Assembly: GCA_963854735.1 (NCBI GenBank)
Contig: OY978108.1
Location: 186,001-250,000, forward strand
Direction: 5' to 3'
From: Marvania coccoides
Taxonomy: Eukaryota > Chlorophyta > Trebouxiophyceae > Chlorellales > Chlorellaceae
DNA length: 64,000 nucleotides
Shown: one piece after another, positions 33,553-46,441 of the stretch
How the letters are laid out: every line of letters begins with the position of its first letter
Position numbering within the stretch: the stretch's first letter is position 1
The notes under the pieces: model-generated
The model's database searches: none
What the model was told of the DNA's origin: nothing
Seen by the model: the letters and a program-made list of their open reading frames with translations, nothing else
Program-made: the position numbers and the translations under genes

Positions 33553-36500
33553 ATGGACGACCAAAATCGCCATCAACTTGATCAAGACGAGGTGCAGGTC
33601 ATTTCGGACGGGAGCGGCATGGAGTCGGAGGACATGGGGGTCGAGGACACTTTGTACCGCGAGGTCCAAGGTTTGTTGCCCTTCTCACCGCCTTTTTCTT
33701 TAAACAAAGCTAAACTGCCGCTCCGAACAAAGAAGAACTAAAACCCTTGACGCACATGCCCCTTCCCGGCCCTGCAGATGCGGCCAACACGCTCAGCCTT
33801 CTGCAAATCTACGACCGCCCCGTGGACTTAAGCACCCTGCAGCTCGTCATGAACCAAGCAGCAGATTATTTTCAAAATTTGAGGCGAGCTTTTCAACCTT
33901 CTCTTCTCCTCCCAGCCGCTCGTTTCTCTTGTTAATACAATGAAAGCCCCTCCTGATTGATTAACGCCCTCATTCTCGACGCAAAACACCGCAGGTCCAA
34001 CCCTCAAGCTACGAGGAACGATCTCCTGGAGGACACTTTCATCCAGCCGCTGCTCCGGGAGACGGTGCAGAGCGTGTTCACGCGGGTGTGCTTTACAGAG
34101 TGGCAGCGGATGGCGGACGACGTGCAGTTGCAGGCGCTGGACGCTTGTGCCTTTTTCGGATTCCTTTGGTACGAAAATAAAGAATACAAAAAAAAAAAAA
34201 TGGCGGAAATGAATGAATGTGATCATAAGATTGTGATTATACGATTATAATTATAATTATAAGAATGAACGTGATTATTTTCTTTCCTCCCCGTCTATTT
34301 CTCACTGGGTGTGTATTCTCACTGCAGCGGCTGTGTCTTGAGCTTCCACTGGCAGAAAACCAACGGGCTCTCGCCTATGCTGAGCTCAGCAGCTAGGCAG
34401 GATCTCACGGGATGTCTCAGCGTTTTGGCCTTCATCCTCTCCCCCGCCAACCCCTTTCTGACCCATCACCGCCTCACCCCGCTGCACAATGTCCAGTTCC
34501 CCTTCCTCGCCGCCCACCCAGCACACTTAGAAGAGGCTACCTCCGCGGCTGCCGTCATAGAAACGGCCGGCAAGGAGGCTACTGAGAACCCCGCCCTGAT
34601 GACGCTGCCCGAGCACGCCAACGTGGCCAACATTCTGAACGGGTTTGCGCGGTCTGATGGGCTGGCCGTGGCGATCGAAGCGCTGAAAGTCCCCGACCGC
34701 TGCTCCTTGCGCCTGCTGCAGACGCTGCTGCAAACTATGGCGCACGGCGAGCCGTACTTTTTGCAGCAAATCAAAACCACCATTCCAGAGGGGCTGCGCG
34801 CGGTGCTGACGTACATCCAGCACGGTTTCGCGGCCGCTGCCGACTTTTCAGCGCTAGAGAGCGAGGGAGGAGAGGAGGCGATCCATCCGGTGTACCTCAC
34901 GCTGTCTCACATTCTCACAGCGTGCTCGCAGATGGCGCACCCGCTCAACATGCCGCGACAGTACGAGCTGGACGTGGCGGCGGCGCAGCAGGAGCTGTGC
35001 CTGCGCCTGTTGCACTCGGGGCACTTCACCCGGCAGCTGGCGGCAGTGAAGGAGCTCTACCACATCTACGACCGCGCCAAGGGGTCGGACGAGTTCGCGA
35101 CGCTGCGGGAGGCGCTTGAGGCGGCCCCAGGGGCGGCCATGCCGGGCCCAGGCGCCGCACTAGGCGACCGAGAACCGCCGCCGGTGGAGGCGGCGGCAGA
35201 GGGAGCGGAGGCCGAGGAATTGCCCACAGCCGCTGCGCTGGGGGTAATTGTCCCTGGGGGGCTTCCCCCTGCCCCCTCAACGCTGGCTATGGACGCGTTT
35301 ACGGCGTGGATTCGAGGGAAAGACGTCGTCAGTTTGGTCCTGCGCTCCAACCTCCACCAGAGCCAATACGCAGAGGCGGCGCAGCGCGTGCTGACGCAGC
35401 TGCTGCAGCGGGAGTGCGTGGCGGAGTCCCACATCGACTTGCTGTGGCACCTGGCGGAGGATGCGACCACTTTTGAGGACATCAAAGTCAACGCGTGCTC
35501 CATGCTGGGCGCGCTGGCCCCCTTCATGGCGCCAGAGCGGCAGGAGGTGCTGTTTGCGCGGGTGAACGCCAAGGGACTGTCTGGCTCCCTGGTGGAGCTG
35601 TCCCACGCGTTTCGGCTGCTGGAGAGCATGGCGAGAAACGACACCAAGGGCGTGCTGCCGGAGAAGGTTTTCAACGCGCTGAGCGACATCATTCTGCGCT
35701 CCGACGCGCCATCTGAGGCTGCCAAGAGCCCCACGCTGGTGGAGACGCTGCTGCAGTACGCGCACTTGGCGCAGGCAGACGGTGGGGGAGACTGGACTCG
35801 GTACATGACGATCAAGTGCCTGGAGAAGCTGCAGATGGACGAGGGGGCCTTGTCTGCCGCCTACCAGCTCATACAGGTACGGAAGTAAACAAAACCCGCG
35901 TTTTGTATTAAAACTTTCGACCACTGCTGCGCAGCTGGCGTTTTATCTTATTCCCACTCCTCTCTTAGTTCTTTTCCAGTTTTATTGCGTTTACACCAAT
36001 CAGCATTTAATTTTAGCTATCGTGTCTCGAGTATGGCCCACTTTCTCCTCTTCAATACCAACAAGCTGTCCTTCCTTCTTGCAGATTTTGGCTCGAGTGG
36101 TTCCGATCTATTACCCCAAGACCCCCCAACGCACGGCTTTCTTCAGCGAGTTCAACAAGAACGCGTCAATGCTCACAGCGTTCTCCATCCCCGCATACAC
36201 CCGCTACCTCCAGCAGCACCGCCAGCGAACGGCAGCAGCAGCCGGCGGCACCACCGCCACCGCCGCTTCTTCCTCTCTTGACGCTGCCGCTGCCGTCCCC
36301 CCGCAGCCAGCAGCCTTTCCCCACGACGCAGCGGTGGCCACTTTCCAGCGGCTGCTGCTGGAGGTCATCCGGTGCGGCAACTTTTACGTCCTCTCCTCTC
36401 AGCTGGCAATCTTCCTGAAGTGGGCCGTAGAGTCGCCGCCCGCCTCCACCGAGGCCGCGGCCGCGTGGGACCTACTAGTGGCCATGGTGATGGGGCGGCG

Positions 36501-39500
36501 GGAGGTGCAGGAGGAGGACGTCGACCACTTTCTCAACAAGGCCCTGTGCCGTCTCAACTCCTCGTGCATTTCGCTCCCAGGGTGGCAGTGCCTCACCGCC
36601 TACCTTGCGGTGGCCGGCGGCGGGAAGGACGTGGAACTGAAGCCCATGGCCAAGGTGTACGACTACTCAGATTTCGTGAGCATCAACGCTGAAGTGGATT
36701 GGGAGCCATGGCGGATGCTGCTGGCAGAGATTGCGCTCAAGGGGCAGGCGGAGGTGGCTCCCCGCGCCGCGCGGATGCTGGCCACCCTGGTGGGCTCGCA
36801 GGCGCGGGTTGTGATGCCAGCGGAGCAGCACCACGCGCTGGTGCAGCAGCAAATAACGGAGTGGCAGGCAGTGCTGAGAGCCTCGATTGGGCGGCTCTGC
36901 GGGCGGCTTCCCGTCGCCTGGCACGACGCACCGCCGGCGCTGACTGGTTCCGGGCAGCAGCAGCCCCCTGCGGAGCAGCAGCTGGCGAGGATGGATGAGG
37001 CAGTCACTGCAGCGCAGCGGGCTCTAAACTATCTTCAATGGCTGGTGGAGAAGGGGCTGGGGCGGTGGATGCCCGCGCGATTTGCGCACGGTATGTCCTA
37101 CAAAGACGTGGAGCTGAGGGTGGAGGGGCAGCTGCACATCACGCCAGGAAATGAGGCCTCCCCCTCTGCCACCGCCAAGAATCAGCCGGCCAACAAAGGA
37201 TTCACTCGCTTCCACGTGCAGCTCCCGCGCAACAGCTACGTGGGCGCGCTGCGGCGGGCGGTGGGCGCCCAGATCAACCGCACGCTCTGCGCCGCCTCCG
37301 CCGACGTCGCAGCGGCCTCTTCATCCTCGCCTATCTCGATCACGAACCTGCGGCTGTTCAGCGGCGGCAGGGAGCTGGACAGCGACGCTGCGCAAGTGTT
37401 ATTCACCGTGCGCACGCCGCTGATGGTTGTTTTCACGCCGAATCAGGTCGCGGGGTGGAGCGAGCTGAGCGGTAAGGACCGGGAGGATTTGAACGCTGCC
37501 TCCCCCGCGGAGGCGCTCGCAAAGGACCCGGAGGTGTACGCGCTGGCGCTCGCGGTGATCCAGCTGCAGCTCCCTGGGGATAATAAAGCGGGCTTCCAGG
37601 CCCGACAAGCCTCCCGCCAGCTTCTCTTCAATCTGCCCACCGCCGACGCCGCGCTGCGCGACGTGGAGCGGCTGCTTATGATGGAGAACGACGGCGGACG
37701 GGAGCTGCTGGCGCTGCTGGGCGCCAGTGACAGCTCTGGAGGTTTGAATGTGGCAGCAGCACGCTATGCCATGGAGACACTGTGCTCCCTGGTGCTGCCC
37801 GCCCATAACCCGCTGGACTCGGCTGAAGCTGCGTCGGCTGCGGAGCTGCGGTCTCTGCAGCTCCAGGCGCGGCTGTTCCCCAGCGGAGTCCTCCCAGCGC
37901 TGCTCAATTTGGCCACCGAGAATTCCGCCTTGGGAGGTCATGAAACGGCGCCGTACATTCACGGTCCGCTGCTGCTGCTGGCGTCGGCGGTTTCCGGGGA
38001 GCTGTTGCGGCGGCGCAACATGGCGCAGGACGCCCTGCACCAGCAGCAGCAGCAGCAGGGAGCAGCACAGGTCAACGACAGCTGGAGCTGTGGCGGAAGA
38101 GGGGTGGTTGACCAGGCAGACGCGAGCGCCGCTGCTATTATGGCGCGGTACGCGCTGGCCATGATGCGCGCCTCCCTGGGCAATTACTCTGGCCCCCCGC
38201 CTTTGGTGTCATGGGCAGAGCCGCTTAACCCGCGGGGACTGGAGCTGCTGCGGGCCTGCGTGGATGCTGTGCCTGCTTTGGTGCCTGCACTGACTTCGAA
38301 GGATGCGGGGCTGGGGAAGCTCGTGCTGGACATGCTGGCGCACTGTAAACCCTATCTGAGGGGAGTCGCTGCAAACTGGCTGAGGCGGTTTGCCGAGGCG
38401 GCACCGGAGGCGCGCCGATGGGCGTTCGTGGTGGTGGTGCGGCCGCTGCTGCTGGCGGAAGACGCCAACGAGGACCAGGCGCGGGTGGCCACCGAGTTTC
38501 TGTCCACCCTGGAGGCGGAAGAGAGCGAAATGGCGCTGAGCCTGCTGCGGGTGCTGGTGCAGCGGCTGCTGAGCGCAGCGGGCAGCGGGCAGCCGGTGCG
38601 GTCCACCGCGGAGAGCGTGACGGCGCTGGTGCGGCGGCTGGACTGCCACTCCATGCAAGAAGTGAGCAAAACATATCATATTTTATCTACTTTTTCTCTC
38701 AATTATGTTAGCGTGATTTATTTAATGGCCCTGCGAACCATCTCAAAACGATGCAGTGCTTAATTTCCATCTCTTTATTTTCTCCCCTTTTTTTTGGTTG
38801 CTTTCTTTTTATGCATTCCTTCTTTCTTCTGCAGTCGCCAGTTGTGGTGAAAACGCTCATGGCCAGCTGTCTCTTCCCGGAGCTGGCACTCTACGCGGGG
38901 GCAAAAGGTGACCTGCCCTCTGCGGAGGAAGTCTTCAAGTTCCACCCCTGGGTGCTGCAGGCAGCGCGCCGCAGCCCAGGCTGCAGAGACGTAAGTGTTT
39001 CCCCTGTTGTTCTTCCTCTTTGTTATGCGGAGGAATTACGTGCTTCTCAACGCATTGTTGGATATTTAGTAGATAATCCTACTCCTTTCGTTGCAAATTG
39101 ATTGGTTTCCTTACCGCAACGTCTTTTCCATCTTTCTTTCTTTCTTTCTCTTTAGGCGTGCATGGAGCTGCTGGTAGAGCTCATGTTTCACGACAAGGCC
39201 TCCTGGGATGCGGGATGCGTCTTAATAGACGCTTTCATCGGTTACGGCTGCGACATCCTGCCAAAGCAAAACTTCAATTACCCGCTGCCGGCGCTGCGCC
39301 TCCCCGGGGCACTGTGCGGCCTTCGCAACGGCGGCGCCACCTGCTACATGAACGCCACCTTCCAGCAGCTGTTCATGCAGCCCACGGTGCGCCGCCTGGT
39401 GCTCACTGCGCCCACTGTGCCAGAGGGAGAGCAGGAGGATTCGATTTTTCACCAGGCAAGGAATCCCGCGTTGAAATTTCTATTTTTGCCGCTTTCTTTT

Positions 39501-42500
39501 GCGATGTTCCCCTTATTTTTCAGGATACACGCGCACTCAATATAATTTTCCAAGATTATTTTAATACAATACTATAATAATACGCCCGTTTTTGCCTTTC
39601 CCGTTCATTAAATTATTTACTTTAATTAACGGCGACTAATCATGTATCCCTTCTGCCCCCCTCACTCCCCCCAACCGCAGGTCCAGTCGATGTTCGCCTC
39701 TTTGGCGGCAGGCGTGGCGCCCTGGGTGGAGCCTCGCGGCTTTTGGCGCGCTTTTAAGGACTACGAGGGCCGCCCGGTCAACATTCGAGAGCACCAAGAC
39801 GCCTACGAGTTCTTCACGCGGCTGCAAGACGCGGTGGACGAGCACCTGCGGGCCGCAGGCCACCCGCGCGCCATCTGCGCGGCGCTGGGCGGGGCGTTCG
39901 CGCAGGTGATCACCGTGGCCGGGGCGCCAGGGCTGCGGTCAGAGCGGGAGGAGGAGTTCTACCAGGTAAGCGCGCGTGGTAGTGGGTTTGAACTGATTTT
40001 CTTCTTCTAACTATCTTATTATATTTTGCCCAGAAATAAATGCTTTTTTTCTAATGAATTTGTCAAAAATATGGATATTTCCCGTCAAATTTTGTCGATA
40101 GTTTACCTACCTATATTTTGCATTGTCCCCCCATTTTTCTCACTGATACTCGTCTATAAATAACCGGAAATTTATCCTGCCCAGGTGTCGCTGGACGTGC
40201 GCGGCAAGCGCGGGCTGACGGAGAGCCTTGACTCCTACGTCGCTGCGGAGCTCATGAACGGCGAAAACCAGTGGCACTGCGAAGCTCTGGGGAAGAAAGT
40301 CGACGCCGAGAAGCGCACGCTCATCCGCCGCCTCCCCCACACCCTCATGCTGCACCTGAAGCGCTTCGAGTGGGACTACGAGACCTACTCTCGCTGGAAA
40401 GTTAAAGACCGGTTTGAGTTCCCGCTGCGGCTGGACATGCGGCCCTACACCGTGGAGGGGGTGGCGGACGCCGTGCAGCAGGATCCCATAGCACGCGCAG
40501 CAGCGGCGCGCGACCCTGAGGACCCTCTTGCAGCTCTCTCTGCCGCCGCTTCCGCCGACGTTTCCGACCTCCCCACCGCCCCTTCCGTGGCCTCCCGCCC
40601 CGACGCCTACTACCAATACGAGCTGGCAGGCATCGTGGTGCACTCTGGTACTGCCTTTGCTGGACACTACTATTCTTACATAAGGGACCGGGACTCCCAG
40701 CAGTGGCACTGCTTCGACGACACAAACGTGGACCCGTGGGACCCTAAAGACGTGGATATCGACTGCTTTGGAGGGCGGTGAGTGTGCTGTGCACTGCGCA
40801 TTCATTTTTTCCCCTGCGCAATAACTTTTTACATTAATAATCAAACGGCGCTCTTACGGCACTTCGCTTCTTTCTTTTTCAGATTCCGCCCTGACGGCTC
40901 CGCCCAGGACTACGACCGCCCCAACTCCGCCTACATGCTCGTTTACGAACGCGTGCAGGCCGTCGAAGAGGGCTCCGCCTTCGCCGCTGCCTCCGAGGGC
41001 CCTGTGGCAATGTCCATCTCCCCGGCTCCCACCGCTGACGCAGCCGCCGCTGCTGCTGCCGGAGGCCAGGGACAGAGAAAGGACTCGGCGGCGTTGGCAG
41101 CTCTGAACGAGTGGCACCGCGAGGCTGTGGCCCGCTCTAACCTCCAGAGCATCGCCACCACGCACCTGCTGGGGCCGGAGCTGATAACCTTCTTCTCCAC
41201 GCTGTCCAACGATATCAAGGCGTCCCTGCAAGGCGGCCGCTCGCGCAAAGCGCAGCGGGTGACCATGGCGAGCCCTGGCGCTGCGGGGGTTGGTGCGGGG
41301 GCCGAGGGCGGCAGTGGGCCCCACGGCGGCGACCAGGGGCTGTGTAGAATGGCTTCGCTGAGGAACGGCGACGGCGATGAGCTGCTGGCGCAAGCGGTGA
41401 TGCTGTGCCTGTCGTATTTTAGCAAGCTGGTGGCGCGGGGGTCGGAGGCACTGTGCAGCGAGCTGGGGCTGCGCAAGGGCAAGCACCTCTTCAGCGCCAT
41501 CACTTCCAGCAAATCTCGGCCGGCGATGGCGCACGCGGTGCTGCGAGCGGCCACGCAGGGCCCTGACGGCGGCATGTTCGCGGCCGCGCTCGTCTCCCCG
41601 CTGCACGACGTGCGGGAGATCACCCGGCGCGCCATTTCTGGCGCTGCAGCAGAGGTAGCGGCCACCAGCGGGGAGGCGGCCGCCCTGGAGGCGGTGCGCC
41701 CGCTCTTCGACGCCGTGATGTCGGTGCTGCACGACACGTACGGCGGGCGTCGCATCCGCGCCTATCAGTGCGTGTCCCAATGGGAAGACATCATGTTGTT
41801 GCTGGCGGACCTGTGCGGGCAGAACGAAGCATTCGCGGCACTTGCGGCGCCGCACCTCGACACGCTGGTCTCCCTGGGTGGCGACGTCGTGGAGGCGTTC
41901 TGGAAGCTCCCCCTGGAGGATAGGCTGGAGCTCGAGTTCCCTCGCTGCTTCTTGCAGCTGCTGTCGTTTGCGGTGAGAGGCTACCTCCCGCCATGGCAGT
42001 CCCATGACGGTGACAATCCGTTCTGCCTGCGCCACCACGCGGGCGGAGGTGGGCCGCTCCCTCCGCTGCCGCAGGAGGCTGCGGACTTCTTCTTCGGGGA
42101 GCGCGGGGCGCTGCGACGGGCGCTGATGCCGGGCGGCCTGGGCTGCTGCGCGGGGCGGAGGCTGCTGCAGTGGTTGATGTGGGGCAACACGGTGCACTAC
42201 GCTGAGATCGTGGAAGACCTGTTGGCGCGCATCAACCACGATTTGTACCCCGAAAACACGCTGGTGGCTGAAATTCCGTTTTTAACAGAGGCTTTTGTCA
42301 TCGGGGACGACTTGCAGCCCACGCGCATGGAGTGAGTTTTTCCCAGAAGCAGTGGCAGCGGCAGCAGCAGCGTTAGTAAATTTTTATATCTTCGAATTGC
42401 TGCTGGGGTTTTGTTCATCGGCAAAAGTTTTTCTTCTAATGCCATGCGGGGTTTTTTTTTCCCTATTAAAACGCTACCCTTTTCCATCCCATCCACTCAC

Positions 42501-43397
42501 TGACACCCTTCTTTTCTTTCTTTCTCCCTTTCTTTCTCCCCCAGGGATCTGCTGTGGGGCAGCAACCCCGGCGGCGCCAACGCCGCCTCCTCCCGCCCCG
42601 GCCTCGTCCGCATGACCTACCACGCCAAGGACCACCGCCGCATCCTCCTCATCCGAATCATCTCCCTCATGTTCGAGCGCCAGAGCGACGCGTTCCCATC
42701 AGCCGACGTCTCCTCCCAGCAGGCCATCGACGGCTGGGCCCGGTGGGCCCAGCAAGAGGTCCAAAACTTCTGCCACCTCATCAAGGTGGACCGCGACGAG
42801 GCGATGCAGTGGGACGAGCTGTCGCAGGAGGTGCCGGTGAGAAATGGGGGGACGCTGTGCTAAATTGTGCAATTGTGCATTTTTTTATTGATTTTACATG
42901 CTTAAAACACCCCCACTTTGCCCTGTATTATTTTGGGGGAGGGGGGGGGGGGGGGGGGTTAAATCGACCACGCTCTAATTCTTTTTATCACTCTGCAGGA
43001 CCAGGAGAATCTGTATCAGCTGGAGGAAATCTGGGAGACGCTGGCTGTGATCGCAGGCGATGAACCGCCCTCCATTGGCATCCAAGAAACCGACGACGAG
43101 CCTTACGAGACCTACGAAGATGTGATAAATGCAGGCGCAACAGCAGCGTTGGCCCCCGGCTTCGGCCTGCTGCCGCCCAGCGCAATGGTCGGACCTCCGC
43201 TGCTTCCGCCGCCGGTGGTGACTGCTGGCTCGGGTCCGGAGGATTTCGCGGCGCTTGCCGCTGCTATGATAGACACGATGGTGGACATTCCGGCGCCGCG
43301 GCCTGGGGGGGCAGAGCAGGCGGACGATGAACTGGTGGCGGAGATTAATTTGGCCGACTCCGATGAGCAGGAAGGCGGCGGTGGAGGGGTGCAGTAG
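33553..43397 (+). CDS. giant ubiquitin-specific protease (USP9X/USP34-like)
   Basis: Twelve exons (33553-33670, 33778-33883, 33995-34168, 34328-35876, 36085-38661, 38835-38990, 39156-39455, 39681-39965, 40185-40777, 40883-42331, 42545-42836, 42999-43397) join in frame to about 2,665 residues. A long helical N-terminal region of ~1,500 residues precedes a C19 peptidase domain: Cys box GLRNGGATCYMNATF (Cys about 1623), QDAYEFFTRLQD, LMLHLKRFEWDYE, His box GTAFAGHYYSYIRD (His about 1916) and SAYMLVYER. A ubiquitin-like stretch near 37200-37440 (LPRNSYVGALRRAVG...LRLFSGGRELD) precedes it. Large USPs of this layout remove ubiquitin from many regulators. The usual zinc-binding Cys pairs in the finger are reduced to one Cys (WHCEALGKKVDAEK). 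Introns 2 and 7 have GC donors. Confidence 0.95.
42941..42958 (+). repeat. poly-G run in a USP intron
   Basis: Eighteen consecutive G, preceded by five G and an A, in the last intron of the USP gene. It could form a quadruplex in the transcript, but no function is shown. Confidence 0.9.
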
Positions 43398-44170
43398 ACT
43401 AGCGGTTGTAGTAGAAAACATTCTTTCTCCGAATAACATGGATAAAAATACAAATAGTACACAAACCAATGCATGACTAATAAAAATTTCACTTGATTAC
43501 CTTTCTTTTTCTCTTTTTTTTTCTTTCTTTTTTACCAACGTATTCTTTTGGTCTGCATGTGCATGCCCCCTGTACTTCAATTTACTCTTTCCCGAATTCT
43601 TACTTTTCGGGAACAGTTAAATTCTTTCTCTTTGTATGACACGAAAAGTTTTATAACAGATTTGTTCATGTGTGTGCTTTCATCTGCTGACGTTGCCTCT
43701 GAGAAAGAGGCTGTTAACAATAATTTTGACAGATCGATGCAGTGCACGAGGAACAGTATATTAGAAGAAGGATTGTTATGGGGTGCAAATGTGGGGGAGA
43801 GTGGACTTTTGTGCAGGGCGTGCCCTCTTAAACGGCTCATTCTCTTGCCATTTTTGACAAGGAACTGCATTACAGAAGAAAATATATACAGCAAATTCAA
43901 AATGGACACGCATTTCACTAAATTTCAGAGCGTATTGAATGGCATAGCACAAGGTGAGCGTGTGGTGGCAGTCGGGGAGAAGCGACGGACCATCGAGAAA
44001 AAAATCACATCAAAGTTATTTATAGCACTTCATCAAAATAAAATGCATAACGGAAAATCATATTAACTTAGAAACTACTAAAATACACGGCTGTAGGGCG
44101 TATCCCCCCTCTTCTCTCTCTGGCACTCTGCAAATGATAATTTATCGTGAAAACACCTTTCTCGCCCAGA
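43398..44170. other. convergent spacer (USP / dioxygenase)
   Basis: This holds both 3' ends and the uncertain ORF listed next. Otherwise it is AT-rich with no feature. Confidence 0.5.
43557..44066 (+). CDS. hypothetical ORF, doubtful
   Basis: An intronless open frame of about 169 residues in AT-rich sequence between two convergent genes. It is long for such composition. It has no recognisable domain, signal peptide or helix pattern, and its codons are AT-rich, unlike every sure gene in the window. It may be a recent orphan gene, transferred sequence, or chance. Confidence 0.25.
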   Translation: MCMPPVLQFTLSRILTFREQLNSFSLYDTKSFITDLFMCVLSSADVASEKEAVNNNFDRSMQCTRNSILEEGLLWGANVGESGLLCRACPLKRLILLPFLTRNCITEENIYSKFKMDTHFTKFQSVLNGIAQGERVVAVGEKRRTIEKKITSKLFIALHQNKMHNGKSY

Positions 44171-45880
44171 TCACTCCGCTTCAAACGGCACATGAAGCAC
44201 GGTGCCCTCGCACACGATGCCCCCGCGCTTCCCCACCTCAACTGACCCCCCCAGGATATCTTTATAGCTGTCGGGGAGCGGTCGCTCGTCCTCAGGCGCC
44301 AGCCACAGCCTGAGCAGGTGGCGCCGCTTATCAGGCTCTGCGTGGTCGGTGAACCCGCCCCTGGCGTGCAGCACGGTGTGGTTGGAGAGCAGCTGGATGT
44401 CTCCCGGCTGCAGGACGTAGTCCAGGCGGAGCTCGTCGCTGGCAGCCAGCTCGTCGAAGATGCGGATGGCCTCGAGGTGGGCGGGGGTGAGGCGGGGGAC
44501 GCCCTCGTGGCGCTGCCTGCAGCGTTCAAATTGTTTCGTTTTAAAAAGGAGGCAGAAAAAATGGTTCATAACATGGAAAATGGGGGGAACGAACAATGAA
44601 AAAATTAGATAACGTACGAGGCGAAGTAGTAGTTGGATGAGAAGTTGACGGACAGTTGGCCCTCCTCGTTGAAGTTGAAGACCGGGATCTCGAAGTAGGG
44701 CAGCTTACCGTCGGGAACCTGCATCGAAAATTGAAAGAAAGTCATTCAATTGGGGAGATGCATGAAAATTCAACTAGAACTGCTGTGACTCTTGTAATGC
44801 GTAGCTGAAATACACGCCATTGCTCGCAGATTTTGTAGAAATCCATCTAATTTAACCGCAAGCATCGGATAGTTTACCTCTCCCTTGCGGTCAAAGTACC
44901 ACGGGCCAGCCAGCACCGGGGCCAGGTCGGGCCTGCGTCGCACGATGGCGTTATATACCGAGATTGATGAGGTCCAGTGACTCACGCCGCCCTCTGCCGC
45001 GTTGTGGAGGCACAGCAGGGAAACCAGGTCCGCAGCATCGTTGTGGTAGGGCTGAAAATTAATTAAAAATTCAAGGAGAACATCAGAAAAACATAATTAG
45101 ACCAGAATACAGAAGCAAAGATAAAGTGGGGGGAGTTTTCAAGGCTACTCTTAATTATTACCTGAGGTGCAGATGTGGCGTAGAGGCGGGTCTCGGGGCT
45201 CTTGGGGTCGTGGCCAATGTCTTTAATGTGCCCCACCAGGTGGCCCTGAAATTTAGAAAATCAGCACAGCAAAGCGTCAGTTTTTTCAACAGTTCTGAGC
45301 TTGAGTACCGGCAAAACAAAAAGTAAACTCAAACCTTTTTGTTGTTGGACACAGCGTGGCCCCAGTGCAGCCCGATGATCCAGTAGGCCGCCACCACCTT
45401 GGACCTGCTCCACGCCTCGACGGGGACGTTTTGAATCAGCGCAAAGCCTCGGCCAAAAGAAACCTCTTTCCTAATGGCCTCCAATGTGGGCCCCAGGGAG
45501 GGGAGAGGGAACTCTGCGGGGGAGAGGATATCGTGGAGGGGCTTGCTGGAGGCCAGGGCGGCGTCAGCAGCGGCGCCCAGCTCGAAAATATCTTCAGTTG
45601 AGAGTGGGTGCTTCCATTTGTCAGCGACAGCCAGTGCTTCTGCTGCAGTCCACGCCGCGGGGGAGTCCACGGGGGAGAAGGCGGGCTCCGAGGCGCTGGT
45701 GGAGGGGGGGAGGGGAGGGGCAGAGACGTGAGAAACGGGGCGACGAAACATCTGATGAGAGATGCGATTTTTTTCCGTTTTAAGAGGGGCCCATCGGCCA
45801 AACCCGTCCGTCCGCACGCCGTGAGTAACTCGAGATAACACTAAAATACTCATATTCGCAACTGAATCCAGAAAATCCAT
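44171..45880 (-). CDS. TauD/TfdA-family Fe(II)/2-oxoglutarate dioxygenase
   Basis: Five exons (45880-45335, 45245-45162, 45051-44878, 44718-44618, 44516-44171) give about 416 residues. The iron triad is visible: H-x-D in QPYHNDAADLVSLLCL (about H213, D215), and the distal histidine with the 2-oxoglutarate arginine in NHTVLHARGGF (about H352, R354). Flanking family segments include GFALIQNVPVEAW, IGLHWGHAVSNNK and VLQPGDIQLLSNH. These enzymes hydroxylate small substrates with O2 and 2-oxoglutarate. The substrate cannot be told. The N-terminal ~80 residues could be an organelle presequence; starts at 45853 or 45751 (MFRRPVS) are alternatives. All introns are GT-AG. Confidence 0.92.
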
Positions 45881-46441
45881 GCGCAACTCACCCGTTCTTG
45901 CTAAAAGGGAATGAAGGCATCTTTGTGTTAAATTGTCAAATGAAAAGCTGCTCCTGTGACTTTCCTCGTTTTCGTTCAATTAATAAATAATTTTAGTTTA
46001 GTTTGCGAGCACTGAAGGGGCCCGATGGCAGGCAATATTTTTGAAGGCACCTGCGCCTGGCAAATTTAAAGCGCTTCGGTCAAACCGAAGCTAAGGTGGC
46101 CCCCTCGGGAACTCCCCCACATCCCGATTTTGACGCTCGGTCGCCCTTGTTTTTCCACAAAGGAGACGAAGAAAAGCCAAAGAATGAGGCTTGGCCAGCC
46201 CAGCATGTAGTCAAACTCATCTCACTCAGTCCTAGACATTTTTTAGAGTGTCAGTTCTAGCAAACATTTACGAGCTAACTTTAGCCGTTATATCAAACTA
46301 CATTTATCCAGCATTTCCGGGGTGGGGTGTCCCTTTTGTTTTTAGGATTTACCCACTTCTCGAACTTGGCTTCTTTTCCTACTTTTCCTACCAAAGACTG
46401 AAAGTTTGTTGCAACAACGCCCTCGTTGGAATACCCCCACT
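45881..46441. promoter_or_regulatory. divergent promoter region (dioxygenase / lipase)
   Basis: These 561 bp lie between opposed start codons. No clear core element or other gene is seen. Confidence 0.4.

Noticed and set aside
40854..42239. 461-codon minus-strand ORF within the USP gene
   Set aside because: Antisense shadow of GC-rich coding sequence; no domain.
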